A DNA stretch of 64,000 nucleotides from Halorussus salilacus (GCF_024138125.1 NZ_CP099993.1:186001-250000); one strand, 5' to 3'; counted from the first letter of the stretch, positions 18,145 through 26,708 are shown. Notes: generated from the sequence alone by a model not told the origin. Translations and numbers: made by a program.

Positions 18145-18507
18145 CTACCGCTTCGACCGGCCGGGGGGCCTGTCGTGTTCGGCGCGGTGGTCGAGCATCT
18201 CCTCCTCCTGACAGGCTCGAATGCGGAGGTCCGACCGGGGCTTGGCGACGCAGGTCAGGACGAGGTTCGCCTCGCGGTCGGCGTCGTAGTAGCGGCGGGC
18301 CGCCGACTGGTCGACCTCGCCTTCGAGGAGTCTCGCGGCGCAGGTGGTACACCACCCCTGCTGACAATCCGCGGGGAGCCAGACCCCGGCCTCGCGGGCC
18401 GCCGCGAGGACGAACGCCGACTCGTGGACCTCGATCTCGACCGTCTCCCCTGCCTGCTCGATGTCGCAGTCGTCCGGCACCTCGATGGCGACCGTGTAGC
18501 TACTCAC
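18145..18507 (-). CDS. Plant-type [2Fe-2S] ferredoxin
   Basis: A 120-residue electron carrier. Cluster ligands are Cys48, Cys53, Cys56 (CQQGWCTTC) and Cys86 (LTC), the C-x4-C-x2-C-xn-C pattern. It lacks the long acidic insertion of the main halophilic ferredoxin, so it is a secondary one. The C-terminus is His/Arg-rich. Confidence 0.85.
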   Translation of the reverse strand: MSSYTVAIEVPDDCDIEQAGETVEIEVHESAFVLAAAREAGVWLPADCQQGWCTTCAARLLEGEVDQSAARRYYDADREANLVLTCVAKPRSDLRIRACQEEEMLDHRAEHDRPPGRSKR

Positions 18508-18549
18508 GGGGACGAGTACCGGCCAAATAGGGTTGAACGTGTCGGCCCC

Positions 18550-18580
18550 GGCGAGTCGGTCCCGCGGGGACCGACTCGCC
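18550..18580. repeat. GC palindrome between ferritin-like and ferredoxin genes
   Basis: 14-bp arms with a 3-bp centre (GGCGAGTCGGTCCC ... GGGACCGACTCGCC). Possibly a terminator after the ferritin-like gene. Confidence 0.5.
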
Positions 18581-18604
18581 GAACTCGGGGCGATTCGTCG
18601 GCTC

Positions 18605-19264
18605 TCAGGCCGAGTCGTTGATGCGGCGGTTGGTCGAGTAGGGCGCCTCGCCGGGTTCGCCCCGGACGAAGTGGCCCGCGGGGTTGATCTCGCCGTCGCG
18701 CTCCATGCTGAGGAGCTCGACGAACCACGCCTCGTGTTCGATCTCCTCCTGCAGGATGCGACTCGCCATGTCGTAGGTCCGGGGGTCCTTGCCGTGGGTC
18801 ATGTCGCAGACCTCGGCCCACGTCCGGATGGCACACCGCTCGGCCTCCAGCAACACTTCGAGGATGCTCTCGGCGTCGAGGTTCGCGGGGTCGGGCGAAT
18901 CGCCCGCCATCGGAACCGGCAGTTCCGCGTGCGGACACGACGCCCGGTCCATGAAGTCGCCGATGTCGGTCGGCAGACTCCCGCCGAGTTCGTACACCCG
19001 CGGCGCGACCAGTTCGAAGTGGGCGCGGTCTTCGAGGCGGGCGTCCTCGGTTATCTCCTTGTAGTCCTCGTGGCCCGCGAGATGCATCCGGAGGTTGGTG
19101 TAGTAGTAGTACGTGCTGAACTCCGCGCCGATGGCGTCGATGAGCCGTTCGCGGAGCTCCTCCGGGTCGAGACCGCGCTCTTCGAGCGCCTTCATCCCCA
19201 CGCGCTGGTCGGTGCTCCCCGGTTCGACGCTCCCTGATCCGTGTCGTCGTTCGTCGTCTGCCAT
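18605..19264 (-). CDS. Dps-like ferritin (DPSL/thioferritin type)
   Basis: A 219-residue four-helix ferritin-like protein with metal-ligand motifs [15 protein letters not shown] and EEIEHEAWF. Conserved cysteines (RASCPHAE and ERCAIRTW) are typical of the DPSL class that uses peroxide to oxidise iron and protects DNA. ATG 19264 (MADDERR) is preceded by a TATA-like GATTAAGG at about 19303-19310. Its neighbours, a ferredoxin and a thiol protein, suggest an oxidative or iron theme. Confidence 0.75.
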   Translation of the reverse strand: MADDERRHGSGSVEPGSTDQRVGMKALEERGLDPEELRERLIDAIGAEFSTYYYYTNLRMHLAGHEDYKEITEDARLEDRAHFELVAPRVYELGGSLPTDIGDFMDRASCPHAELPVPMAGDSPDPANLDAESILEVLLEAERCAIRTWAEVCDMTHGKDPRTYDMASRILQEEIEHEAWFVELLSMERDGEINPAGHFVRGEPGEAPYSTNRRINDSA

Positions 19265-19414
19265 TGGTTCTCCCCCGAAGCCGAACACCACTCGCGCACC
19301 CTTAATCGTTCTTCCCGAGATTGGATCGACTGCTTTGGCTCGGACGAGCGCGACCCGGTCCCCGGTCCCGTTCGGCCGTCGACGCACCCCGAGAGTCGAC
19401 GACCCATTCCGGGC

Positions 19415-19474
19415 AGGACCGAAAGGGGCCGTCCGGTCGCGGGCCTGGGCCCGCGACCGGACGGGGGCTTTCGG
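19415..19474 (+). ncRNA. Structured hairpin element, copy C (short form)
   Basis: GAAAG (19421-19425) pairs with CTTTC (19468-19472) around the same GGG/GGG internal loop as copies A and B. A 17-bp stem (19429-19445 with 19448-19464) follows, closed by a 2-nt loop. The stem sequence differs from A and B but pairing is kept. It lies 116 bp upstream of the helicase gene. Confidence 0.5.
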
Positions 19475-19589
19475 GGAAGTCGTCCCCTGAGTTACGAAAC
19501 GAAGCGGCCGAATTCAGTCGACTACGTCCCGCACTTCACTTCCGGTCCACGGCGAAAGCCGTTAGGGACCCCGACCCTACCCCTGGGAC

Positions 19590-21917
19590 GTGGACGAGAC
19601 GATAGACTGGCTCCGGGGCAGACCCTACTACGACGGGCAGGTCGAGGCCCACCGCGTCCTCCCCGGCAGGGACGGCGACGTTCGGGAGGTGGACCTCGAA
19701 TCTCGACTGGAGAGCGCGCTCGAAAAGCGCAGCATCTCGGGACTCTACCGCCATCAGGCCGAGGCGGTCGAGGCGGTCCGGGACGGCGAGAACGTCGTGG
19801 TCGCCACGCCGACCGCGAGCGGCAAGAGCCTCGCGTACACCGTCCCCGCCTTCGAGCGCGCGATGGACCGCGGCGGCCGGACGCTCTATATCGCGCCGCA
19901 GGTCGCGCTCATCAACGATCAGGAGGAGACCCTCTCGGAACTCGCCCGCGATTTGGGATTCGGGAGTCGGGTCTCGGTCGCCCAGTACACCGGCCGACTC
20001 GACAAATCGGAGAAGCAGGCCGTCCGGGACCGCCGTCCGACGGTCCTGCTCGTGACGCCCGACATGCTCCACTACGCGCTGTTGCCCCACGCCTATCGGC
20101 TCTGGGACTGGTTCGTCAAAGGACTGGAGACCGTGGTGCTCGACGAGGTCCACGAGTACCGCGGCGTGTTCGGGAGCCACGTCTCGCTCGTCATGCGCCG
20201 CCTCCGGCGGGTCTGTGCGCGCTACGACTCGGACCCCGACTTCGTCTGCTGTTCGGCGACCATCGGCAACCCCGTCGAACACGCGGCGGCGGTCACGGGC
20301 GAGGCCGAGTCGTCGTTCCGCCTCGTGGACGACGACGCGAGCGAGACCGGCCCGACCCACTGGGTGCTGTGGAACCCGCCCGAATACGAGAACCCCGAGG
20401 CGGGAACCGCGGGCCGCCGGAAGTCCAACCACGCCGAGACCAAGCGACTCTTCGCCGACCTGATCTCGAAGGACTACCAGACGCTGGCGTTCACCCGCGC
20501 TCGACAGGCCGCCGAGCGCTACGCGATGGAGAGCGCCGACGCTCTCCGCGAGCGCGGGCGGGGCGACCTCGCCGGAAGCGTCACGGCGTATCAGGCCGCG
20601 CTGGGCCGCGAGCGCCGGAGCGAAATAGAGGAGGGGCTCCACGACGGCGGGGTCCGGGGGGTCTGGAGCACCAACGCGCTCGAACTCGGGGTGGACATCG
20701 GCGGCCTCGACGCGGTCCTGCTCGACGGCTACCCCGGCACCCGGATGGCCGCCTTCCAGCAGGCCGGGCGAGCGGGCCGGGGCGACGACCCCGCGCTGGT
20801 CGGCCTCGTCGCTGGCGAGGACCAGCTCGACCAGTACCTCCTGAGCAATCCGGACGACCTCTTCGAGGGCGACCCCGAGCGCGCGGTCGTGAATCCCGAG
20901 AACGACCAGCTGATGCCCGATCACGTCCGGTCGGCCGCCCGAGAGACGTGGCTGAAACCCGGCGACGACCGCTTCTTCGGCGAGTCGTTCCCGGACCTCG
21001 TGGCCGACCTCGAAGCCCGGGGCGAACTGGAGCGCCGCGACACCCCGAAGGGCGTGCGCTGGACGTACGACGGCCCCGGGAGCCCCCAGCACGAGATGAG
21101 CCTCCGGAGCATCGACGACCGCGAGATCAATCTCATCGACCGCAGGAACGACGACACCATCGCCACCCTGCCCTTCGGCGACGCGCTCACGGACGCCCAC
21201 CCCGGAGCCATCTACCACCATCAGGGCCAGAGCTACGAGGTCGTGGACCTCGACCTCGGCAGAGAGGTCGCGGAACTCTCGCCGACGTGGGCCGACTACT
21301 ACACCAAGACCCTCCACGAGAAGACCATCACGGTCGAGGAGGACCGCCGCGAGAAGCGCCTCTCGTCCCGCGAGGACGTGCCCGTTCGGTTCGCCGAGGT
21401 GACGATGCGCAAGCAGATCACGGGGTTCGAGCGCCGGGACCGCTCGACCGGCGACGCCCTCGCCAGCGAGTCGCTCGACCTGCCGGAACTCTCCCTGCGC
21501 ACCAAGGCCCTGTACTTCACGGTCCCCGAGGACGTAGAACAGGAGATTCGCGAGGGCGGGGACTTCCCGGGGGCAATCCACGCCGCCGAACACGGGATGA
21601 TATCGCTCTTTCCGCTCGAACTCCTCTGTGACCGCGGCGACATCGGCGGCCTCTCGACGCCGCTTCACCCTCACACGGGCCAAAGCACCATCTTCATCTA
21701 CGACGGCTACCCGGGCGGCGTGGGCCTCACCCGCGAGGGCTACGAGACCGTCGAGGACCTGATGGCGAACACCGCCGAGATGATAGGAAACTGCGAGTGC
21801 GACGCCGCTGGCGGGTGTCCGGCCTGCGTCCAGTCGCCCCACTGCGGGAACGCGAACGACCCGCTGGACAAGGAACTGGCGCGATTCCTGCTGGAGGAAC
21901 TGACGGGAGCCGAGTAG
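19590..21917 (+). CDS. DEAD/DEAH-box helicase of the Hrq1/YprA (MrfA) family
   Basis: A 775-residue SF2 helicase. Motif I is ATPTASGKS (72-80), motif II DEVH near 184, helicase C-terminal motifs STNALELGVDIGG and FQQAGRAGRG, and a C-terminal DUF1998-type domain with four cysteines (CECDAAGGCPACVQSPHC, about 734-750) that probably bind zinc. Relatives act in repair of DNA crosslinks or bulky lesions. GTG is the only suitable start. It lies between copies C and B of the structured element. Confidence 0.85.
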   Translation: MDETIDWLRGRPYYDGQVEAHRVLPGRDGDVREVDLESRLESALEKRSISGLYRHQAEAVEAVRDGENVVVATPTASGKSLAYTVPAFERAMDRGGRTLYIAPQVALINDQEETLSELARDLGFGSRVSVAQYTGRLDKSEKQAVRDRRPTVLLVTPDMLHYALLPHAYRLWDWFVKGLETVVLDEVHEYRGVFGSHVSLVMRRLRRVCARYDSDPDFVCCSATIGNPVEHAAAVTGEAESSFRLVDDDASETGPTHWVLWNPPEYENPEAGTAGRRKSNHAETKRLFADLISKDYQTLAFTRARQAAERYAMESADALRERGRGDLAGSVTAYQAALGRERRSEIEEGLHDGGVRGVWSTNALELGVDIGGLDAVLLDGYPGTRMAAFQQAGRAGRGDDPALVGLVAGEDQLDQYLLSNPDDLFEGDPERAVVNPENDQLMPDHVRSAARETWLKPGDDRFFGESFPDLVADLEARGELERRDTPKGVRWTYDGPGSPQHEMSLRSIDDREINLIDRRNDDTIATLPFGDALTDAHPGAIYHHQGQSYEVVDLDLGREVAELSPTWADYYTKTLHEKTITVEEDRREKRLSSREDVPVRFAEVTMRKQITGFERRDRSTGDALASESLDLPELSLRTKALYFTVPEDVEQEIREGGDFPGAIHAAEHGMISLFPLELLCDRGDIGGLSTPLHPHTGQSTIFIYDGYPGGVGLTREGYETVEDLMANTAEMIGNCECDAAGGCPACVQSPHCGNANDPLDKELARFLLEELTGAE

Positions 21918-21930
21918 TTCTGGAACGTAT

Positions 21931-22032
21931 CGCCCGGTGACACCAACTACCCTGAATCGCCCGGTGACACCAACCACCCCGAATCGCCCGGTGACACCAA
22001 CCACCCCGAATCGCCCGGTGACACCAACCACC
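21931..22032. repeat. 27-bp tandem repeat, 3.8 copies
   Basis: Units begin CGCCCGGTGACACCAAC at 21931, 21958, 21985 and 22012; the last is cut short where the structured element starts. The first copy has two substitutions, the others are identical. Confidence 0.85.
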
Positions 22033-22036
22033 GGGC

Positions 22037-22157
22037 GGGACTGAAAGGGGCCGCCCGCTCGCGTTCACTTCAGTCGTCTCTGCAGGCAACTATTCGCGCG
22101 GGCGGTGCGGAGAGCGCGAATATCCTGCAGAGCGACCGCGAGCGGGCGGGGGCTTTC
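22037..22157 (+). ncRNA. Structured hairpin element, copy B
   Basis: Outer stem GAAAG (22043-22047)/CTTTC (22153-22157), GGG/GGG loop, 13-bp stem (22051-22063 with 22137-22149). Inner stem CTCTGCAGG (22078-22086) with CCTGCAGAG (22124-22132), and TATTCGCGC (22091-22099) with GCGCGAATA (22114-22122). Relative to copy A the inner stem differs at two base pairs, both sides changing together, which supports selection on structure. Confidence 0.6.
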
Positions 22158-22372
22158 GAGGCGTTCTCGTTCACGGACTCTGGTTTTCGTAGCGAGCGGG
22201 CGGGGCTTTCGAGGCGTTCTGGTTCACGGACTCTGGTTTTCGTAGCGAGCGGGCGGGGCTTTCGAGGCGTTCTGGTTCACGGACTCTGGTTTTCGTAGCG
22301 AGCGGGCGGGGCTTTCGAGGCGTTCTCGTTCACTGACTCTGTTTTTCGTAGCGAGCGGGCGGGGGCTTTCCG
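22158..22372. repeat. 53-bp tandem repeat built from the 3' arm of element B
   Basis: GCGAGCGGGCGG-GGCTTTC recurs with CTTTC at 22153, 22206, 22259, 22312 and 22366, separated by CGAGGCGTTCTGGTTCACGG and related bases. Only the 3' half of the hairpin is multiplied, so these copies cannot fold like the parent. Confidence 0.85.
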
Positions 22373-22434
22373 GTCCTACCCCCGTCGTAGTCGAGGCCGT
22401 AAAATTAAGTCCCAGTACCCGCAATCGTCCGGCA

Positions 22435-22836
22435 ATGAGCGACGGCGACGACGACCTCTCGACCGTCAGAGAGCGAAAGAAGCGCGCGCTGATGGCCGAC
22501 CACGGCCTCGGCGCGCCGCCCTCGCCGGTGTACGTCGACGGGTCGCGCAACTTCGAGAAGACGGTCGCGGCCCACGACGTGGTGGTGGTCCACTACTACG
22601 CCTCGGGGGGCGCGGGCCAGCGCCTCCACCCCATCGTGGAGTCGGTCGCGCGCGAGACGTTCGCCGCGGTGGCGAAGGTCAACGTGGTCCACCACCAGAA
22701 GCTCGCGCTCGAACGGAACGTCGAGGGCACCCCGACCTTCGACGTGTTCGTCGACGGCGAGCGCGAGGAGCGCATCGAGGGCGCGGTCGAGAAGGAGGAA
22801 CTGGTGGAACTGGTCGAGGAGTACGCCGACGTCTGA
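22435..22836 (+). CDS. Thioredoxin-fold protein lacking the CxxC active site
   Basis: A 133-residue protein with a charged 35-residue N-terminus and a thioredoxin fold: the cis-proline loop GTPTFDVFVDG (98-108) is present. Where thioredoxins have WCGPC it has SGGAG (57-61), so both redox cysteines are missing and it cannot do dithiol exchange. It may act in binding or scaffolding. AAAATTAA at about 22400-22407 predicts a leaderless start at the ATG. Confidence 0.75.
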   Translation: MSDGDDDLSTVRERKKRALMADHGLGAPPSPVYVDGSRNFEKTVAAHDVVVVHYYASGGAGQRLHPIVESVARETFAAVAKVNVVHHQKLALERNVEGTPTFDVFVDGEREERIEGAVEKEELVELVEEYADV

Positions 22837-22923
22837 GTTCTCCGGGGGGTTTCTGAGTTCTCCGGGGCGTTCGGTTCCCGCCGGGTCCGATTCCCTCCAG
22901 CGTCGGCCGCATCCGCAACCTAT

Positions 22924-22959
22924 TTTAGGCCGTCCTAAACTAGTTTAGGGTAGCCTAAA
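22924..22959 (+). promoter_or_regulatory. Double TTTAGG-N4-CCTAAA operator (DtxR-type, iron-responsive)
   Basis: Two palindromes, TTTAGGCCGTCCTAAA (22924-22939) and TTTAGGGTAGCCTAAA (22944-22959), are spaced 20 bp centre to centre and end two bases before the next ATG. The form matches sites known for haloarchaeal DtxR-family (Idr/SirR) metal regulators. A TATA-like TATTTTAG overlaps the first site, so binding should block transcription. Confidence 0.7.
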
Positions 22960-22961
22960 TC

Positions 22962-23408
22962 ATGGCCGACGCCCTCGACAGACTCCGGCGACGAATCGAC
23001 GGCCTCGCGACCCCCGACGGGGACTTCTACGTCGCGTGCGCCGAGACCGACCGCCGCCCCGCCCCCCTCGCCGACCGACGGTTTCCCACGGCCGCGGCGG
23101 CCTGCGAGGCCGCCGCGGCCGCTCGCGAGTACCGCGAGGCGCTGCGCGAGTCCGACCCCGGGCTCCCCGAGTACCGACTCGCCGCCTACCAGGCCCGCGC
23201 CGACGCCCCGACGCTCGTCTCGACCCGCGAACCCGCGGCGGGGCGGCGCGAGAACGGCCTCCCGCGGTCTTCGCGGTCGGTCACGCTCTCGGGCGACGGC
23301 GAGCGCGAGTGGCTACGGATGGACAACGCGCCGCTGGTCCACGTCAGCCACGACGGCGAACCGCTCGACGACGACGCGGTCGCCCGCCAACTCGACGCCA
23401 AACTATGA
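22962..23408 (+). CDS. Uncharacterised haloarchaeal protein behind an iron-type operator
   Basis: A 148-residue acidic soluble protein (MADALDRLRRRIDGLATPDG), Ala-rich in the middle, with no motif I recognise. It overlaps the next gene by 4 bp (ATGA), so the two form an operon. The double operator directly before the start suggests iron or manganese control, hence a role in metal homeostasis by inference only. Confidence 0.65.
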   Translation: MADALDRLRRRIDGLATPDGDFYVACAETDRRPAPLADRRFPTAAAACEAAAAAREYREALRESDPGLPEYRLAAYQARADAPTLVSTREPAAGRRENGLPRSSRSVTLSGDGEREWLRMDNAPLVHVSHDGEPLDDDAVARQLDAKL

Positions 23409-24259
23409 CCGGGAAGCTCCGGACCCACGCTGCCGTCGAGCGCGCGGAGGCCGAGCGCGAGCGCGCCGAGCGAAAGCGGGCGGCCTTCGAGGCGTTCGGT
23501 CGGCGCGTTCGGTCCCTTTCGGCCGACTGCGGCGGGGGGCCGACGAACCCGTCGGCGTCGGTCGGGGCGTCTCCGGGCGGCGCGTCGTCCGGTAGCCCGT
23601 CGCCGGGCGGCCTCCGCTCGGGAAGCCCCGCGCTCGGCGGCGCGCTCGCGGCCGGAGGGGCGGCCGCGAGCGCCGCGTCGGCGAGCGCGGAGTCGGTCCG
23701 CGAGGCGTTCGGCGAGACGGTCCTTCCGCTGGCCGACCCCGACTCCCTGCACGAGGCGGTGGCCGACGAGCTGTCGCCCGACATCGCGGCGGCGCTCTCG
23801 CCCGCCAGCGGCGGATTCTCGCCGGAGTCGAAGGCCCAGCTGGTCGCGCGGGCCGACGAGCGCGTCGCGGAGTGTCGACTCCTCGCCGACGCGCTCGCGA
23901 CCGAGCGCGACGCGCTCGGGGCGGTCGGCGACAAACTCGACCGAATCACGGAGTGGGTGTCGGAGGCCGACGAGACGCCGCTCCTCCAGCTCGGGTTCGA
24001 GCAGTTGCGCGAGCGCCACGACCGCCTCGAAGCGTTCCGCGAGACGTGCGACGAACTCGCCCGCGAGCGCCAGTCGTCGCTGCGCGAGACGGTCCACGAC
24101 GACGCGAGCCCCACCGGCATCCGGATGCGCGAGGTCCGACGACTGCTGTACGCCGACTTCTCCGACGACCACCCCGTGCTGGCCGACCTCGCGCGACTCG
24201 ACTCGGTCCTCGCGGAGTGTCAGCGGTCGGTGCGCCGCCACCTCTGCGCGCGGGTCTGA
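23405..24259 (+). CDS. Uncharacterised haloarchaeal coiled-coil protein (DUF7260-like)
   Basis: A 284-residue protein: charged helix at 8-40 (AVERAEAERERAERKRAAFE), a Gly/Ala/Ser-rich linker (45-95) partly encoded by an inverted repeat (23642-23673), then a helical acidic domain. I associate it with DUF7260 from memory; function unknown. Second gene of the metal-operator operon. Confidence 0.6.
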   Translation: MTGKLRTHAAVERAEAERERAERKRAAFEAFGRRVRSLSADCGGGPTNPSASVGASPGGASSGSPSPGGLRSGSPALGGALAAGGAAASAASASAESVREAFGETVLPLADPDSLHEAVADELSPDIAAALSPASGGFSPESKAQLVARADERVAECRLLADALATERDALGAVGDKLDRITEWVSEADETPLLQLGFEQLRERHDRLEAFRETCDELARERQSSLRETVHDDASPTGIRMREVRRLLYADFSDDHPVLADLARLDSVLAECQRSVRRHLCARV

Positions 24260-24298
24260 GGCCGCCCCGAGCGATTCCACGCCGCGCGAAGGTCCGAC

Positions 24299-25315
24299 CT
24301 ACGCCTCGCGCAACTCCCGGCGGAGCTCCGGAATCAGGTCGAACTCCCGGTTCGTGTCGCCGAGCACGAGCAGGGCGTGGTACCGGACGAACGTCTGGAC
24401 GGGCACGAGGACGAGCGCGAGCGCGACCAGCACGGCCAACAGGTAGCCGACCAGAAGCGCCACCCCCGCCGCCAGCGCGGCCGGGTTCGAGACGACCCCC
24501 GCCGGACCGCCCAGCGCCGGGAACGCCACCACCCCGGCAATCGCGAGCGGGACGAACAGTATCGCGCCGACAACGCTCCCGACCACCGACGACACCAGCC
24601 CCGCCGCGAACGCGAGGACGAGCCGGACGAGGGCGTAGACGCCGTACTGTTGCCACTCGCGGGTCAGCGTGGGCCAGAACCGCCGCCACGCCGCGAGCAC
24701 GCCGAGGTTCCGACCGATCATCACCGGGACGACGAAGTGGGTCGTGAACACGTCTACCGCGGCGACGAGGATTCCGAACAGCGCGAGCAGGGGCACGAAC
24801 ACCGCGAGGAGGCCGAGCGAGACCCGCGGTTCGCCCGTCGCGGCCGACAGCACCGCCAGCACCACCCCGCCCGCGGGGACGACGACCAGCAGGCCGAGGA
24901 CCAGCCGGAACCCGAACAGTCTGAGCGCGCGTGCGAGGTGCTGGTCGGCGTAGCGTCGAATCCGGGCGCGGCGTCTGCGCAGCGATTCGACGAACACGAA
25001 CTCCATGACCGACCCGACCAGCGCGTACAGCAGTCCCAGCGTCAGCCCGACGACGACCACCGCGAGGCCGACCGACAGCACCTCCTCCGGGGAGAGCGGC
25101 AGGCGGAGTTCGCCGCCGGGACCGCCCGGGCCGCCGGGCGCGGCGGTCGGGCCACCGGTAGAACTCCCCGCGGTCGCCGATGGGCCGCCGCCGGTGCCGC
25201 TGAGGAAGAAGACCACGAGCGCGAGTCGGAGCCACTGGCGGGGGTCGACCGGGGTGAGAAGCGTCCTCGTCGCGTCGAGGGCGTCGTCGAGGTCCTCGAC
25301 CGCGTACCACGTCAT
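24299..25315 (-). CDS. Polytopic membrane protein (DUF7544-like)
   Basis: A 338-residue protein beginning MTWYAVEDLDDALDATRTLL, with a Gly/Pro-rich linker (45-68) and about six hydrophobic segments spread over 80-310. This haloarchaeal membrane family has no known function. It converges on the metal-operator operon; no operon partner on its strand. Confidence 0.7.
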   Translation of the reverse strand: MTWYAVEDLDDALDATRTLLTPVDPRQWLRLALVVFFLSGTGGGPSATAGSSTGGPTAAPGGPGGPGGELRLPLSPEEVLSVGLAVVVVGLTLGLLYALVGSVMEFVFVESLRRRRARIRRYADQHLARALRLFGFRLVLGLLVVVPAGGVVLAVLSAATGEPRVSLGLLAVFVPLLALFGILVAAVDVFTTHFVVPVMIGRNLGVLAAWRRFWPTLTREWQQYGVYALVRLVLAFAAGLVSSVVGSVVGAILFVPLAIAGVVAFPALGGPAGVVSNPAALAAGVALLVGYLLAVLVALALVLVPVQTFVRYHALLVLGDTNREFDLIPELRRELREA

Positions 25316-25345
25316 GGCTCGACCTACGCGAGCGACCGAGAAAAC

Positions 25346-25405
25346 TGTCGGGGATTAGAGGTCGGGAACACTGTCCGGGTTAGAGGGAACACTGTCGGGG
25401 ATTGA
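25346..25405. repeat. Degenerate short tandem repeat in a divergent promoter
   Basis: Two to three imperfect copies of a unit containing GGGAACACTGTC and GGGTTAGAGG/GGGATTAGAGG lie between the divergent membrane-protein genes and may bind a regulator. Confidence 0.4.
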
Positions 25406-25430
25406 ATACGCCCGAGTGAGAGGTGCGGAT

Positions 25431-25751
25431 ATGACCTCTGGAGCAGACGAGCGCGCGGGCGAGACCGGAATCGCCTCGACCGTCGGCGCAATAGCGAACA
25501 CGCGCCTGTTCGCGTCGCTGTTCGCTGGGTTGCTCGTCGGCAGCGGGTTCTCGCTACTCGGCACGAGCGCGGTCGCGGTCCCGGCCGTCGGGTCGGTGTC
25601 CGGGACGCCGGTCGGCGTCGCCGGTATCGTCGTCGGCGTCCTCGTCTACCTCCGGGCGGGCCGATGCGAGAACTGCAACGGGACGTTCGGCCTCGGCCGG
25701 GGTTGCGACTGCGACGGCGACTGCGGGGACGGCCGTTCGGTCGACCCCTGA
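25431..25751 (+). CDS. Small membrane protein with a cysteine-rich tail
   Basis: A 106-residue protein with two hydrophobic segments (about 25-47 and 55-75), then a tail with CENC and CDCDGDC, four to five cysteines that could bind metal. An in-frame GTG at 25416 would add five residues. Not recognised as a known family. Confidence 0.55.
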   Translation: MTSGADERAGETGIASTVGAIANTRLFASLFAGLLVGSGFSLLGTSAVAVPAVGSVSGTPVGVAGIVVGVLVYLRAGRCENCNGTFGLGRGCDCDGDCGDGRSVDP

Positions 25752-25799
25752 GCGGGACCCCAAAAGACGGGACCCGACAGCGCTCGCACTCCCCCGCGG

Positions 25800-26708
25800 T
25801 CAGACCGACACGGCCTCTCCGAGACCGCCGTCGATGAGTTGGATGAGGACCGTCGCGATGCCGGTTCTGGACGACCAGATGGCGGTCTCGTCGCCGAGTT
25901 CGGGGTCGTCGCCCGCCGTCCGGACGCTCAGCAGGATTGTCTCGCCGTCGACCACCACCACCCGACCCACCGGGTCGTCGGCGTGGGGGTGGTCGACCGG
26001 GAGGTCCCGGAACGCCACGGGGTCGTCGGCGAACCGCTCGCGGAGTTCGGCATCGGCGTTCACGACCAGCACCTCGACGCCGGACTCGGCGCACTCGCGA
26101 AGGGCGTCGGCGACCGACTCGGCGAGCGGGTCGGCGTCCTCGCCGAGCGCGAAGACGACCCGGCGCTCGGCCTCCGCCAGCAGTTGCTCGACCCGGCCGT
26201 CGATGCTGGTCCGGCCGTGGACCGTCCAGATGTCCTCTCGTCGCTCGTCGGCGTCGCCGCGCTGTTTGCGGGCGGCTTCGAGGTAGTCGAACGCTTTCTC
26301 CTGTGTTCGCTCGAACTCCCCGCGGAGGTGCGACCGCGCGGAGTCGAGGCTGACGGGCCGATACTGGATGGGTTTGGACTGCTGGACCTCGACGAGACCG
26401 CGCTCCTGGAGCGACTCGGCCGCGCCGTACACCTGCGACCGCGGCACGTCGGTCGCGCGATGCACGTCGCGGGCGGTGCCGGTGCCGAGTCGCTGGAGCG
26501 CCGCGAACACCTTCGCCTCGTAGTTCGACAGCCCCATGTCTTCGAGGGCCTCGATGGCGTCATCGGACTGGGTCCGATTGCTCGTCGGGCTTCGCTCGGC
26601 GGTGTCATCGGACTGCGTCCGGTCGTTCGTCGGGCTTCGCTCGGCGGTGTCATCGGACTGCGTCCGATTGCTCGTCGAGCTTCGCTCGACGGTGTCGTCT
26701 TCGTCCAT
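25800..26708 (-). CDS. TrmB-family transcriptional regulator
   Basis: A 302-residue regulator. Residues 1-48 are a triplicated Ser/Thr/Asp unit (TQSDDTAERSPT) from direct DNA repeats at 26560-26700. Residues 50-120 form a TrmB winged helix (MGLSNYEAKVFAALQRLGTG, DVPRSQVYGAAESLQERG), followed by a PLD-like TrmB C-terminal domain. The start overlaps the stop of the RND exporter gene by one base, so it is the second gene of that operon and probably its repressor. Confidence 0.85.
   Translation of the reverse strand: MDEDDTVERSSTSNRTQSDDTAERSPTNDRTQSDDTAERSPTSNRTQSDDAIEALEDMGLSNYEAKVFAALQRLGTGTARDVHRATDVPRSQVYGAAESLQERGLVEVQQSKPIQYRPVSLDSARSHLRGEFERTQEKAFDYLEAARKQRGDADERREDIWTVHGRTSIDGRVEQLLAEAERRVVFALGEDADPLAESVADALRECAESGVEVLVVNADAELRERFADDPVAFRDLPVDHPHADDPVGRVVVVDGETILLSVRTAGDDPELGDETAIWSSRTGIATVLIQLIDGGLGEAVSV

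Noticed and set aside
19536-22031. 831-codon open frame opposite the helicase gene
   Set aside because: Its composition mirrors the helicase in an antisense frame, and its start consists of the 27-bp tandem repeat; the plus strand has clear helicase motifs.
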